Assembly (NCBI GenBank): GCA_017513525.1
Contig: JAFXFC010000052.1
Span: forward strand, 62,001-126,000
From: Clostridia bacterium
GTDB taxonomy: Bacteria; Bacillota; Clostridia; Oscillospirales; Acutalibacteraceae
Reading direction: 5' to 3'
DNA: 64,000 bases
Both the position numbers and the translations under genes were made by a program. Each line of letters begins with the position of its first letter. The stretch's first letter is position 1. Of the stretch, positions 35,466-44,404 are shown piece by piece. The notes beneath the pieces are model-generated. The model was not told where the DNA came from. It saw only the letters and a program-made list of their open reading frames with translations, and searched no databases.

Positions 35466-36071
35466 ATGGAATTTAAGATTATAGACATTTCAAAGGATCT
35501 TATTACAACTGAACCATATCCGGGGGACCCTTCGCCTGAGCTTACGGTTTTTTCCTCTTTTTCTGCAGGCGACGGCTGTAATATGGCGAAGCTTTCCACG
35601 ACTCTTCACTGCGGCACACATGCTGATGCTCCCTTGCATTTTATCCCCGACGGAAAAACAATAAACAGTATTTCCCTTGAAAAATTTGTCGGAGAATGTG
35701 TAGTCTTAGAGGTTGATACCGACAGAATAACAGGCGATTATGTTGACAGATTTTTCCCCAAGAGTGCAAAAAGAATTCTTATAAAAAGCGGCGGAAAAGC
35801 CTATTTTGATAAAACGGGTGCAGAGGAGCTCTCCTTTATCGGATGTGAGCTTGTCGGAACGGATTCTATGTCAGTAGGCTCAGTCGAGGATCAGACAGGA
35901 CCTCACAGGGCACTTCTCGGAGAGGATGTGGCAGTTCTTGAAAATCTCGACCTTTCGCAGGTTTCTCCCGGTAAATATTTTCTTGTGGCTTTCCCCGTGA
36001 AAATAGCAGGAGTTGAAGCCGCTCCCGTAAGAGCTGTGCTTCTTGACGGCTATGTTTTCTGGAGCAATTAA
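35466..36071 (+). CDS. Cyclase-family metal hydrolase (kynurenine formamidase-like)
   Basis: A 201-residue enzyme with the metal motif HCGTHADAPLHF (HxGTHxDxPxH), a Gly/Pro turn YPGDPSPELTVF before it and the C-terminal VGTDSMSVG / PGKYFLVAFPVKIAG stretches. Family members open cyclic amides or esters and include N-formylkynurenine formamidase; no tryptophan pathway gene is next to it, so the substrate is open. ATG 35466, with GAAAGGGTG as ribosome site. Confidence 0.85.
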   Translation: MEFKIIDISKDLITTEPYPGDPSPELTVFSSFSAGDGCNMAKLSTTLHCGTHADAPLHFIPDGKTINSISLEKFVGECVVLEVDTDRITGDYVDRFFPKSAKRILIKSGGKAYFDKTGAEELSFIGCELVGTDSMSVGSVEDQTGPHRALLGEDVAVLENLDLSQVSPGKYFLVAFPVKIAGVEAAPVRAVLLDGYVFWSN

Positions 36072-36147
36072 GTAATAAAACAGAGAAATATAAAGGTTTT
36101 TACAAATTATTGTTAAAAGTTATATTATGCTTTGTATATTTTAATAA

Positions 36148-36176
36148 TTGATAAAATTTTAACATTGTTGTAAAAT
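36148..36176 (+). promoter_or_regulatory. Promoter of the pgk operon
   Basis: TTGATA (36148-36153), 17-base spacer, TAAAAT (36171-36176), 56 bases before pgk. Confidence 0.7.
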
Positions 36177-36231
36177 ACAGAATGTAAAATAATTTCGGTT
36201 AAAATTAAACTAAATATAAAGGAGTATGTTC

Positions 36232-37422
36232 ATGAGTTCACTTAACAAAAAGACAGTTGAAGATATCGCTGTCAAAGGCAAAAAGGTTCTTGTCCGTTGC
36301 GATTTCAACGTAAAGATGGAGAACGGTGTTATCACAAGCGACAAGAGAATCGTAGCTTCTCTTCCCACAATCAAGAATCTTCTTGATAACGGTGCAAAGG
36401 TTATTCTTTGCTCACATCTGGGTCGTCCCAAGGGCGAATTCAATCCCGAATTTTCAATGGCTCCCGTTGCAGCCCGTCTTTCAGAGCTTCTCGGCTTCCA
36501 GGTAAAGCTCGCTTCCGATGTAGTGGGTGAAAGTGCACAGGCTCTCGCAGCAGAAGTAAAAGAAGGCGAAGCTATCCTTCTTGAAAATGTTCGTTTTGAA
36601 AAAGGCGAAACAAAGAATGACGAAGAACTTTCAAAGAAATTTGCAGCTCTTGCAGATATTTTCGTAAACGATGCTTTCGGCTCAGCTCACAGAGCACATT
36701 CCTCAACAGCAGGTGTTGCAGATTATCTTCCTTCTGCAGTAGGCTATCTTATTCAGAAAGAAATTCAGTTCATCGGCGGCGCTCTTGAGAATCCCAAGAG
36801 ACCTCTTGTTGCTATCCTCGGCGGTGCAAAGGTTTCCGATAAAATAGGTGTTATTGAAAATCTTATCGACAAGTGCGATACTCTTATTATCGGCGGCGGT
36901 ATGGCATATACCTTCATGCGTGCTCTCGGTCACAGCGTAGGCACATCTATCTGTGAAGAAGATAAGGTTGAACTTGCAAAGAGCCTTATGGCAAAGGCAG
37001 AAGAAAAGGGCGTTAAGTTCCTTATTCCTCAGGACAACCGTGTAGGTAAGGAATATGCTCCCGATACAGAGAATATGCTTGTTAATTCCGATGAAATTCC
37101 CGACGGTTGGATGGGTCTTGATATCGGTCCCGCAACAGAAGCTCTCTTCTCTGATGCTGTCAAAGGTGCAGGCACTGTTATCTGGAACGGACCTATGGGT
37201 GTTTCCGAATGGGAAAACTTCGCTTCAGGTACAATTGCAGTAGCTAAGGCTGTTGCTGAATCAGGTTCTATTTCAATCATCGGCGGCGGTGACTCTGCTG
37301 CAGCCGTTAAGAAGCTCGGCTTCTCAGAAAAGATGAGCCACATCTCTACAGGCGGCGGCGCATCACTCGAATACCTTGAAGGAAAAGTTCTTCCCGGTAT
37401 TGCTTGTATCGACGAAAAATAA
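36232..37422 (+). CDS. pgk: Phosphoglycerate kinase
   Basis: A 396-residue glycolytic enzyme making ATP from 1,3-bisphosphoglycerate. [20 protein letters not shown] is the N-terminal signature, then SHLGRPKG, the hinge and [10 protein letters not shown], and [13 protein letters not shown] at the nucleotide site. ATG 36232 is taken (AAAGGAG 36218-36224 seven bases upstream); ATG 36226 would be too close. First of the pgk-tpiA-gpmI run, strongly biased codons. Confidence 0.98.
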   Translation: MSSLNKKTVEDIAVKGKKVLVRCDFNVKMENGVITSDKRIVASLPTIKNLLDNGAKVILCSHLGRPKGEFNPEFSMAPVAARLSELLGFQVKLASDVVGESAQALAAEVKEGEAILLENVRFEKGETKNDEELSKKFAALADIFVNDAFGSAHRAHSSTAGVADYLPSAVGYLIQKEIQFIGGALENPKRPLVAILGGAKVSDKIGVIENLIDKCDTLIIGGGMAYTFMRALGHSVGTSICEEDKVELAKSLMAKAEEKGVKFLIPQDNRVGKEYAPDTENMLVNSDEIPDGWMGLDIGPATEALFSDAVKGAGTVIWNGPMGVSEWENFASGTIAVAKAVAESGSISIIGGGDSAAAVKKLGFSEKMSHISTGGGASLEYLEGKVLPGIACIDEK

Positions 37423-37442
37423 TCATATATATTAATTACGGT

Positions 37443-37478
37443 TTACCGACATGATTTTGTCGGTAAGCCTGTTTTTTG
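37443..37478 (+). terminator. Hairpin between pgk and tpiA
   Basis: TTACCGAC (37443-37450) and GTCGGTAA (37459-37466), followed by GCCTGTTTTTT up to the tpiA ribosome site. It may give partial termination so that pgk exceeds tpiA. Confidence 0.6.
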
Positions 37479-37490
37479 GAGGAAATAATA

Positions 37491-38258
37491 ATGAATAAGG
37501 CTCTCAGAAAAGCAGTTATCGCAGGTAACTGGAAAATGAATAAAACTCCCGCTGAAGCAAAGGTTCTTATTGAAGAAATGAAGCCTCTCGTAGCAGATGC
37601 TGACTGTGAAGTAGTTCTTTGCGTTCCCTTTGTTGATATCCCTGCTGCAATTGAAGTTGCAAAGGGTTCCAATATCAAAATCGGTGCTGAAAATGTTCAC
37701 TTCAAGGCTTCAGGTGCATACACAGGTGAAATTGCTGCTGATATGCTTAAAGAACTCGGTGTAGAATATGTAGTTATCGGTCACAGTGAAAGAAGACAGT
37801 ATTTCGGTGAAACAGACCAGACTGTAAACCTTCGTACACTTGCCGCTCTCGGTGCAGGACTCAAGCCCATAGTTTGCGTAGGTGAAACACTTGAACAGAG
37901 AGAGCTCGGCTACACAGAAACTCTTCTTAAGTTCCAGACAAAGATGGCTCTTACAAATGTTACTGCTGAACAGCTCAAAGATGTTGTTGTCGCTTACGAA
38001 CCCGTATGGGCAATCGGAACAGGTGTTACTGCTACTGCAGAACAGGCTGACGAAGGAAACGGCTACTGCAGGGCTGCTATTGCAGAAGTTTACGGCACTG
38101 ATGTTGCTGAAACTGTTACAATTCAGTACGGCGGTTCTATGAACGCAAAGAATGCAGACGAGCTCGTATCTAAAGTTAATGTAGACGGCGGCCTCATCGG
38201 CGGTGCTTCTCTCAAGGCAGAGGACTTCTCAATTATCGTTAAGGCAGCATCAAAATAA
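37491..38258 (+). CDS. tpiA: Triosephosphate isomerase
   Basis: A 255-residue glycolytic enzyme interconverting dihydroxyacetone phosphate and glyceraldehyde 3-phosphate. AGNWKMNKT is the N-terminal signature with the catalytic lysine, VIGHSERR the catalytic histidine segment, YEPVWAIGTG the catalytic glutamate with loop 6. ATG 37491 follows GGAGG by 8 bases. Confidence 0.98.
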   Translation: MNKALRKAVIAGNWKMNKTPAEAKVLIEEMKPLVADADCEVVLCVPFVDIPAAIEVAKGSNIKIGAENVHFKASGAYTGEIAADMLKELGVEYVVIGHSERRQYFGETDQTVNLRTLAALGAGLKPIVCVGETLEQRELGYTETLLKFQTKMALTNVTAEQLKDVVVAYEPVWAIGTGVTATAEQADEGNGYCRAAIAEVYGTDVAETVTIQYGGSMNAKNADELVSKVNVDGGLIGGASLKAEDFSIIVKAASK

Positions 38259-38286
38259 TCCGGATTTCGGAATTTAACATTTTTGC

Positions 38287-38305
38287 GGGACGGGAAACCC
38301 GTCCC
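38287..38305 (+). repeat. Isolated GC-rich palindrome between tpiA and gpmI
   Basis: GGGACGGG (38287-38294), AAA, CCCGTCCC (38298-38305) in an otherwise AT-rich spacer. It has no T run. It looks like a REP-type intergenic palindrome, dispersed copies of which would be needed to confirm it. Confidence 0.45.
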
Positions 38306-38330
38306 CTACATTTTATAAGAGGTACATATA

Positions 38331-39845
38331 ATGAAAAAACCTGTTGTTTTATGTATTATGGACGGCTTCGGCATCAGAGAATGCTCTGACGGCAATGCCA
38401 TAAAATATGCAAAAACTCCCAATTTAGATAAATTCTTTTCTGAAAATCCCTTTACAACTATCGGCGCTTCAGGACTTGATGTAGGTCTTCCCGACGGACA
38501 GATGGGTAACTCCGAAGTCGGTCACACAAACATCGGTGCCGGCAGAGTTGTTTATCAGATGCTTGTTAAGATTTCAAAGTCTATAAAAGACGGTGATTTC
38601 TTTAATATCCCTGCTCTTATTTCTGCTATGGAAAGCTGTAAGGCAAAGGGCACGGCTCTTCACCTTATGGGACTTCTTTCCGACGGCGGTGTTCACAGCC
38701 ACATTGAGCACCTTTTCGGTCTTCTTCAGATGGCTAAAGACTATGGACTTTCTAAGGTTTACATACACTGTATTATGGACGGCAGAGATGTTTCCGTAAC
38801 CTCAGGTAAGGGCTTTGTAGCTGATGTTGAAGCAAAGTGCAAGGAGCTCGGTGTCGGTGAAGTCGCTACCATCACAGGCAGATATTTTGCTATGGACCGT
38901 GACTTTGCATGGGACAGAGTAGAAAAGGCATATTCTGCTTTTGTTTACGGTGAAGGCCTTGAAGATTCAGATGCCGTAGGCTCAATGCAGAAGTCTTATG
39001 ACAAGGAAATTACCGACGAATTTATCGTTCCCACAGTTGTAAACAAGGAAGGCACAATTAAGGCTGATGATTCAGTTGTATTCTTCAACTTCCGCCCCGA
39101 CAGAGCAAGACAGATCACCCGTACTTTCGTTGATCCCGATTTTGACGGCTTCGAGAGAAAGAACGGCTTCTTCCCCTTAAACTTCGTCTGCATGACTCAG
39201 TATGACGAAACAATGCCTAATGTATCTGTTGCATTCCCTCCCGAAGAGCTTACAAAGACATTCGGTGAATATCTTCAGGATATGGGAAAAACACAGCTTC
39301 GTATTGCTGAAACACAGAAGTATGCTCATGTTACATTCTTCTTTAACGGCGGTGAAGAAAAGACATTCAAGGGTGAAGACAGAATTCTTATTCAGTCTCC
39401 CGATGTTCCCACATTTGATCTTCAGCCCGAAATGAGTGCTTACCCCGTAAGAGATGCTGTTTGCGAGAAGATAAGAAGCGGCGAATATGATGCTGTTATC
39501 CTTAACTTTGCAAACTGCGACATGGTAGGCCATACAGGTGTATGGGAAGCAGCAGTCAAGGCTGTTGAAGCTGTTGATGAGTGTGTAGGTGATGTTGTAA
39601 AAGCTACTCTTGATATGGGCGGCGTATGCTTTATAACTGCAGACCACGGCAACGCAGACAGAATGGTAGGAGAGGACGGCAATCCCTTCACTCCTCATAC
39701 AACAAATCCCGTTCCTTTCTGTGTTGTAGGTTATCCTTGTGAGCTGAAAGTTGGCGGCAGACTCGCAGATATCTGCCCCACAATGCTTAAAGTTATGGGA
39801 CTTGCTCAACCCAAGGAAATGACAGGCGAATGCCTTATTAAATAA
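38331..39845 (+). CDS. gpmI: 2,3-bisphosphoglycerate-independent phosphoglycerate mutase
   Basis: A 504-residue Mn2+-dependent enzyme of glycolysis. Motifs: LCIMDGFGIR, the phosphoserine site QMGNSEVGHTNIGAGR, HCIMDGRDV, GRYFAMDRDFAWDR, FNFRPDRAR, and the alkaline-phosphatase-type metal ligands NFANCDMVGHTG and ITADHGNADRM. Completes the pgk-tpiA-gpmI run. No gapA or eno in the window. Confidence 0.98.
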   Translation: MKKPVVLCIMDGFGIRECSDGNAIKYAKTPNLDKFFSENPFTTIGASGLDVGLPDGQMGNSEVGHTNIGAGRVVYQMLVKISKSIKDGDFFNIPALISAMESCKAKGTALHLMGLLSDGGVHSHIEHLFGLLQMAKDYGLSKVYIHCIMDGRDVSVTSGKGFVADVEAKCKELGVGEVATITGRYFAMDRDFAWDRVEKAYSAFVYGEGLEDSDAVGSMQKSYDKEITDEFIVPTVVNKEGTIKADDSVVFFNFRPDRARQITRTFVDPDFDGFERKNGFFPLNFVCMTQYDETMPNVSVAFPPEELTKTFGEYLQDMGKTQLRIAETQKYAHVTFFFNGGEEKTFKGEDRILIQSPDVPTFDLQPEMSAYPVRDAVCEKIRSGEYDAVILNFANCDMVGHTGVWEAAVKAVEAVDECVGDVVKATLDMGGVCFITADHGNADRMVGEDGNPFTPHTTNPVPFCVVGYPCELKVGGRLADICPTMLKVMGLAQPKEMTGECLIK

Positions 39846-39866
39846 GAAAAGAATAAACAAAATAAT

Positions 39867-39909
39867 GGACAGATAATCCGGGATTTTTGGGTATCTGTCC
39901 GTTTTTTTT
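39867..39909 (+). terminator. Terminator of the pgk-tpiA-gpmI run
   Basis: GGACAGATA (39867-39875) pairs with TATCTGTCC (39892-39900), followed by eight T. Confidence 0.92.
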
Positions 39910-39946
39910 ATCTTTATAGAAAAATCCCTTCTAAAAAAGTAAGAAA

Positions 39947-39980
39947 AAAGGCTGTCTCACTAAAATGTGAAGCAGCCTTT
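39947..39980 (-). terminator. Terminator of the CBS gene
   Basis: AAAGGCTG...CAC pairs with GTG...CAGCCTTT, with a T run on the minus strand. Confidence 0.75.
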
Positions 39981-39986
39981 TACATA

Positions 39987-40421
39987 TTAGGTGTGAACAG
40001 GTATCGGCTGGGGCTCTTTGATTTCAACCTTAACCCCTGCAAGATGTTTTATTATATCTTTTCTTTTAATGATCCCGATAAATACACCTCTGTCGTCAAC
40101 AACAGGAACAAAGTTCTGGCTGTATGCTCGGGAGAGTATTTCGTCTATTGAAGCGGAAGCTTTAACAGGTTGATAATCATGTCTGATAATAGTTTTAAGC
40201 TCTGTTTTTTCCAGTCTTTTAAGATCGGGACTGCTGTTGTTGTAAAGAGCCCAAAGGAAGTCACCCTCGGTAACAGTGCCCTTATAAACTCCTTCATCGT
40301 CGATTACGGGAATTGCGGCATAGCCGTGATATTTCATTTTTTCAAGTCCCTGTCTTACAGAACTGTCAAAATTTATATATTCAACTTCTATTTTAGGGGT
40401 TAAAAATCGAAGTATATTCAT
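39987..40421 (-). CDS. CBS-domain pair protein
   Basis: A 144-residue protein consisting of two CBS domains (residues ~10-70, DEGVYKGTVTEGDFLWAL; ~80-135, DRGVFIGIIKRKDI) that bind adenine nucleotides and usually report energy state. It has no other domain, so partner and target are unknown. It lies downstream of uxaC, leftward. Confidence 0.85.
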   Translation of the reverse strand: MNILRFLTPKIEVEYINFDSSVRQGLEKMKYHGYAAIPVIDDEGVYKGTVTEGDFLWALYNNSSPDLKRLEKTELKTIIRHDYQPVKASASIDEILSRAYSQNFVPVVDDRGVFIGIIKRKDIIKHLAGVKVEIKEPQPIPVHT

Positions 40422-40489
40422 TACAATTCTCCTGATAATTAGTTTATACTTACATTTAATACTATTAAACTGAATATTAACTTAAAAGC

Positions 40490-41890
40490 TTATTCAAGAC
40501 CGAAGTAAGTTTTTGCATTTCTGAAAGCGATATCTTTAACGGCACCTTTGAGGAAATCAAGGTCGTCGGGATATTCTCCGTTTTCAACAAGATTTCCGAT
40601 AAACTCACAGACTATTCTTCTGAAATATTCGTGTCTGGGATAGGAAAGGAATGAACGAGAATCAGTTACCATTCCGATAAATTTAGAAAGAACACCGAGA
40701 TTTCCGAGAGCTTTTATCTGTTCTCTCATACCGTCAATATTGTCATTGAACCACCATGCAGTTCCGAACTGTATCTTGGAAGCGGCTTCAGAGGACTGGA
40801 AGTTTCCGAGCATAGTACCGAGCACATAATTATCCTTGGGGTTAAGGGTAAACAGAACAGTTTTGGGAAGAGCATCTTCTACATCGAGTGAATCGAGAAG
40901 ACGGGAGAGTTTATATGCCACTTCATTATCCGCAATGGAATCAAAGCCTGCATCAGGTCCGAGTTTTTTGAACATTTTTGTGTTGTTGTTTCTCATGGGG
41001 CCAATATGAATTTCCATGCCCCAGCCTCGGCGTGCATATTCCTTTGCAAGGAAACGGAAAAGCTCTGTTTTGTAGCCTTCAGCTTCATAGGCGGAAAGCT
41101 CTTCGCCGTTTTTGGCTTTTTTGAAAACTTCTTCAATTTCGCTGTCTTCCATTCTCACATAGGGAACGGGAGTAAATGCGTGGTCTGTAGCACGGCATCC
41201 CATTTCAGCAAAAACTTCAATTCTTTCAAGAAGAGCATTCTTAAGCTCAGAATATGTGTTGATTTCCTTGCCGCATACCTCTTCCAATGCTTTAAGCCAT
41301 GAAAGATATGCGGGAGCTTCAATGGCTAATGCCTTATCGGGACGAAAAGCGGGTAAAACCTTGCACTTGAATGATTTATCTTCTGCTAAAAGAGCATGAT
41401 ATTCAAGAGTATCTGCAGGATCATCCGTTGTGCATACGCAGTATACATTTGATTTCTCAATGAGTTCTCTGGGGGTAAAGCCGCCCTTTGCTATCATTTC
41501 GTTTGCTTTTTCCCAGATAGCATCAGCGGTTTTTTCATTAAGGGTTTCATAAATTCCGAAATATCTCTGAAGCTCAAGGTGAGTCCAGTGGTAAAGGGGA
41601 TTTCCTATGAAATTGGGCATTGCTTTTGCCCATGCCTTAAATTTTTCGTAAGGGGTTTTATCGCCGGTTATATATTCTTCGTCGATGCCGACACCTCTCA
41701 TGCCTCTCCACTTGTAGTGGTCAGCTGAAAGCCAGAGCTCTGCGAGATCACGGGGATTTTTATTTTCGTAAATATCCTTTGGAGGAAGATGGCAGTGCCA
41801 GTCAAAAATAGGTTCTTCATTTGCTGCTGCAAAAAGCTCTTTTGCAGTTTCACTTGAAAGAAGAAAATCTGCATCCATGAATTTTTTCAT
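40490..41890 (-). CDS. uxaC: Glucuronate isomerase (uronate isomerase)
   Basis: A 466-residue metal-dependent isomerase that turns glucuronate and galacturonate into ketohexonates, the first step of uronate use. DWHCHLPPKDI carries the metal site, then HWTHLELQRYFGI, CTTDDPADTLEYH, MEIHIGPMRNN and the end TDSRSFLSYPRHEYFRRI, all family hallmarks. It overlaps rnfB by 4 bases (ATGA), so it is translated from the rnf transcript; no other uronate gene is in the window. Confidence 0.95.
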   Translation of the reverse strand: MKKFMDADFLLSSETAKELFAAANEEPIFDWHCHLPPKDIYENKNPRDLAELWLSADHYKWRGMRGVGIDEEYITGDKTPYEKFKAWAKAMPNFIGNPLYHWTHLELQRYFGIYETLNEKTADAIWEKANEMIAKGGFTPRELIEKSNVYCVCTTDDPADTLEYHALLAEDKSFKCKVLPAFRPDKALAIEAPAYLSWLKALEEVCGKEINTYSELKNALLERIEVFAEMGCRATDHAFTPVPYVRMEDSEIEEVFKKAKNGEELSAYEAEGYKTELFRFLAKEYARRGWGMEIHIGPMRNNNTKMFKKLGPDAGFDSIADNEVAYKLSRLLDSLDVEDALPKTVLFTLNPKDNYVLGTMLGNFQSSEAASKIQFGTAWWFNDNIDGMREQIKALGNLGVLSKFIGMVTDSRSFLSYPRHEYFRRIVCEFIGNLVENGEYPDDLDFLKGAVKDIAFRNAKTYFGLE

Positions 41891-42705
41891 ACTTTACACT
41901 CCTTACTTTCATTGAGAAGCTTTATTGTTCCGTTAGGACAAGCACTTACGCACTGTCCGCAGGCTGTACATTTATCATAATCAACTACTGCACAGAGATT
42001 ATCCATGCTGATAGCTCCTTCGGGGCAGGTTTTTACACATTTGGTACAGCCGAGACAGCCCGCGGAGCATTCTTTCTTTGTAAGAGCACCCTTGTCATGA
42101 TTTCTGCAAAGAACAGCCGCTTTGATATCTTCTTTTGGCATAAGCTCAATAAGATTTTTCGGACAGGCGGCAACACATCTTTTACAAGCCTTGCAAAGCT
42201 CGGGAGAAACTATTGCTACGCCGTTGCAGATGTTTATTGCATCATACGGACATTCTCTCTGGCAGTCGCCAAGACCCAGACATCCGTAAATGCAGCTTTT
42301 ATCTCCGCCGAAAAGCTGAGCAGCCATTTTACAGCTTTCAACACCTGAATAAACCATTTTTTTGTTTGCACAGTCATCTGTTCCCATGCAGCGTACAACT
42401 GCAGCCATGGGAGTTATTGTGCTTGCGGCAAGTCCCATGATTTCGGCAATCTGAGCAGAAACCTCACTGCCGCCGGGAGCACAAAGACCTGTATCCTTTG
42501 TTTCGCCCTTTGAAAGTGCTGCAGCATATCCCGAACAGCCTGAAAATCCGCAGGCACCGCAGTTAGCTCCGGGAAGAGCCTCTGTTATTGCTTCTTCTTT
42601 TTCATCAACGGGAACTGCCATAATTTTTGAAAGTACGGCAAGAAGTGCGCCTGCAAGAAGGCCAATGCCGGCAACTATTAAAACAGGGAATAATATTGCA
42701 TTCAT
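41887..42705 (-). CDS. rnfB: Rnf complex ferredoxin subunit RnfB
   Basis: A 272-residue subunit that passes electrons from reduced ferredoxin into the Rnf ion pump. N-terminal membrane helix (about 1-30), the CGACGFSGC cluster motif near residue 48, then a long cysteine-rich part with about four further 4Fe-4S motifs (CLGLGDCQRECP, CKACKRCVAACP, CSAGCLGCTKCVKTCP, CTACGQCVSACP), as in clostridial RnfB. Overlaps uxaC. Confidence 0.97.
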   Translation of the reverse strand: MNAILFPVLIVAGIGLLAGALLAVLSKIMAVPVDEKEEAITEALPGANCGACGFSGCSGYAAALSKGETKDTGLCAPGGSEVSAQIAEIMGLAASTITPMAAVVRCMGTDDCANKKMVYSGVESCKMAAQLFGGDKSCIYGCLGLGDCQRECPYDAINICNGVAIVSPELCKACKRCVAACPKNLIELMPKEDIKAAVLCRNHDKGALTKKECSAGCLGCTKCVKTCPEGAISMDNLCAVVDYDKCTACGQCVSACPNGTIKLLNESKECKV

Positions 42706-42717
42706 TGCGGCACCTCC

Positions 42718-43329
42718 TTACATAAGTCCCATGCCTTCAACGATACCGCCGAAGCCTAAGAAGCTCAGTGATACAATTGAAGCGGAAACAAGTGTTATGG
42801 GAAGCCCCTGAAGAATTTTCGGAACATCTGCTGTTTCAAGGCGGGAGCGAACACCTGCAAATAAAACCATTGCAAGCATAAAGCCTGCTCCTGCAGCAAA
42901 GGAATTTACCATGGAATGTAAAAATCCGTAGTTGAATGCAGAATATGCCGTTATATTGTCAATATTAAGAATAACGACACCTAAAACCGCACAGTTTGTT
43001 GTGATGAGCGGAAGATATATTCCGAGTGAATTATAAAGTGATTTTACATACTTTTTGAGAACTATCTCAACCATCTGAACGAGAGCTGCAATAACAAGGA
43101 TAAAAACTATTGTCTGCAGATATTGGAGACCGTTATTTTCAAGAAGCATATTAAGCGGATATGTTACTGCAGTTGCAAGAAGCATAACGAAAATAACCGC
43201 TGCACTCATACCTACTGCTGTGTTGAGCTTCTTTGAAACACCGAGGAAAGGACAAATTCCGAGGAATTTTGAAAGGACAAAGTTCTGTGTCAGAATACCC
43301 ATTATAAGTAATGCTATATAGAATTTCAT
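42718..43329 (-). CDS. rnfA: Rnf complex membrane subunit RnfA
   Basis: A 203-residue six-helix membrane protein (FVLSKFLGICPFLGVSKK near the start is the family signature, and ITTNCAVLG the conserved inner motif). Overlaps rnfE by 4 bases. Confidence 0.96.
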   Translation of the reverse strand: MKFYIALLIMGILTQNFVLSKFLGICPFLGVSKKLNTAVGMSAAVIFVMLLATAVTYPLNMLLENNGLQYLQTIVFILVIAALVQMVEIVLKKYVKSLYNSLGIYLPLITTNCAVLGVVILNIDNITAYSAFNYGFLHSMVNSFAAGAGFMLAMVLFAGVRSRLETADVPKILQGLPITLVSASIVSLSFLGFGGIVEGMGLM

Positions 43330-44402
43330 ACCTTGCTTTCCTCCTTATCCTTATTATTTTCTATATCTTTTCTTAAGAATTCGGGAATAACTTCGGGCAG
43401 GGGCTCGATGAAATCTTCTGCCGGTGTCTGAGGTTTATTCTTTTTGCGTTTTTTCTTTTTTGATTTATTTTCGGGAGGTGCTTCCTGTTCTTTTGACTCT
43501 GTGTTATTGTCAGAGGAAGGCTCTTCGTTTTTCTCTTCTTCCTGTACAGGTTCTTTTATTTCTTCAGTTTTCGGAGCAGGAGCTTCTTCCTTTTTTTCTT
43601 TTATTTCTGTTTCTTTATTTTCTGCAGCAGCTGCACAAGCTTCTGTTATATTTTCGCCGTTTTCGGAGAATTTTCCGCAGAATGAAGCGTGAGGACAGCC
43701 CTTACAGCCGTTAAGTGTTGCACTCTGAAGACCTTTCTTTTCAGCAAGTCTGTTTGCAAGTGCCATAAGTATACCGAATACAAAGAAGCCGCCTGCGGGA
43801 AGAATAAACAAGGTCATGGGAGCAAGGCCGATATTGGCGAGTTTATCCGTAAAATCAAAGCCTGTAAATGAGCCTAAATCAATATATGCACCGAGCATCG
43901 TATCAATTCCCGAGAGGAATGTGCCTGCACCGAGAATTTCTCTGACAGCACCCATGATAAAAAGTGCGGCGGTAAAGCCGATACCCATTCCGAGACCGTC
44001 AATGGCAGAAACTAAAACGGGATTTTTGCTGGCATACGCTTCTGCTCTTCCGAGAATGATACAGTTAACAACAATAAGAGGAAGGAAAACACCCAATGAC
44101 TGATCGAGTGCAGGAACAAATGCCTTTACGAGCATCTGAACCATAGTAACGAATGAAGCGATAATAACTATGTATGCGGGAATTCGGGCCTTCTCTGGGA
44201 TAACTTTTCTCATAGCAGAAATTACTACATTGGAGCAGATAAGAACTATTGTTGCCGCAATTCCCATGCCTACACCGTTTATAACAGAGGTAGATGTAGC
44301 AAGGGTGGGACAAGTGCCGAGAACAAGTCTTAATACTGGATTTTCTTTAAGAAAGCCCTTTGTCAGCTCTTTGGCATAATTGTATTTTTTCTTTTCAGCC
44401 AT
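43326..44402 (-). CDS. rnfE: Rnf complex membrane subunit RnfE with long cytoplasmic tail
   Basis: 358 residues against about 200-230 for a normal RnfE. Residues 1-225 are the six-helix core (NPVLRLVLGTCPTLATS; VNCIILGRAEAYASKN). Residues 233-242 then carry CKGCPHASFC, three cysteines, followed by a ~110-residue Glu/Lys/Pro-rich disordered tail ending ...FLRKDIENNKDKEES. The cysteines could bind metal or a cluster, or form disulphides; the tail is probably on the cytoplasmic side given the even helix number. No frameshift is apparent. Confidence 0.93.
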   Translation of the reverse strand: MAEKKKYNYAKELTKGFLKENPVLRLVLGTCPTLATSTSVINGVGMGIAATIVLICSNVVISAMRKVIPEKARIPAYIVIIASFVTMVQMLVKAFVPALDQSLGVFLPLIVVNCIILGRAEAYASKNPVLVSAIDGLGMGIGFTAALFIMGAVREILGAGTFLSGIDTMLGAYIDLGSFTGFDFTDKLANIGLAPMTLFILPAGGFFVFGILMALANRLAEKKGLQSATLNGCKGCPHASFCGKFSENGENITEACAAAAENKETEIKEKKEEAPAPKTEEIKEPVQEEEKNEEPSSDNNTESKEQEAPPENKSKKKKRKKNKPQTPAEDFIEPLPEVIPEFLRKDIENNKDKEESKV

Positions 44403-44404
44403 TT

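Noticed and set aside
43424..44379. Antisense genes over rnfE
   Set aside because: Long plus-strand frames mirror rnfE codon composition, lack ribosome sites and family features.
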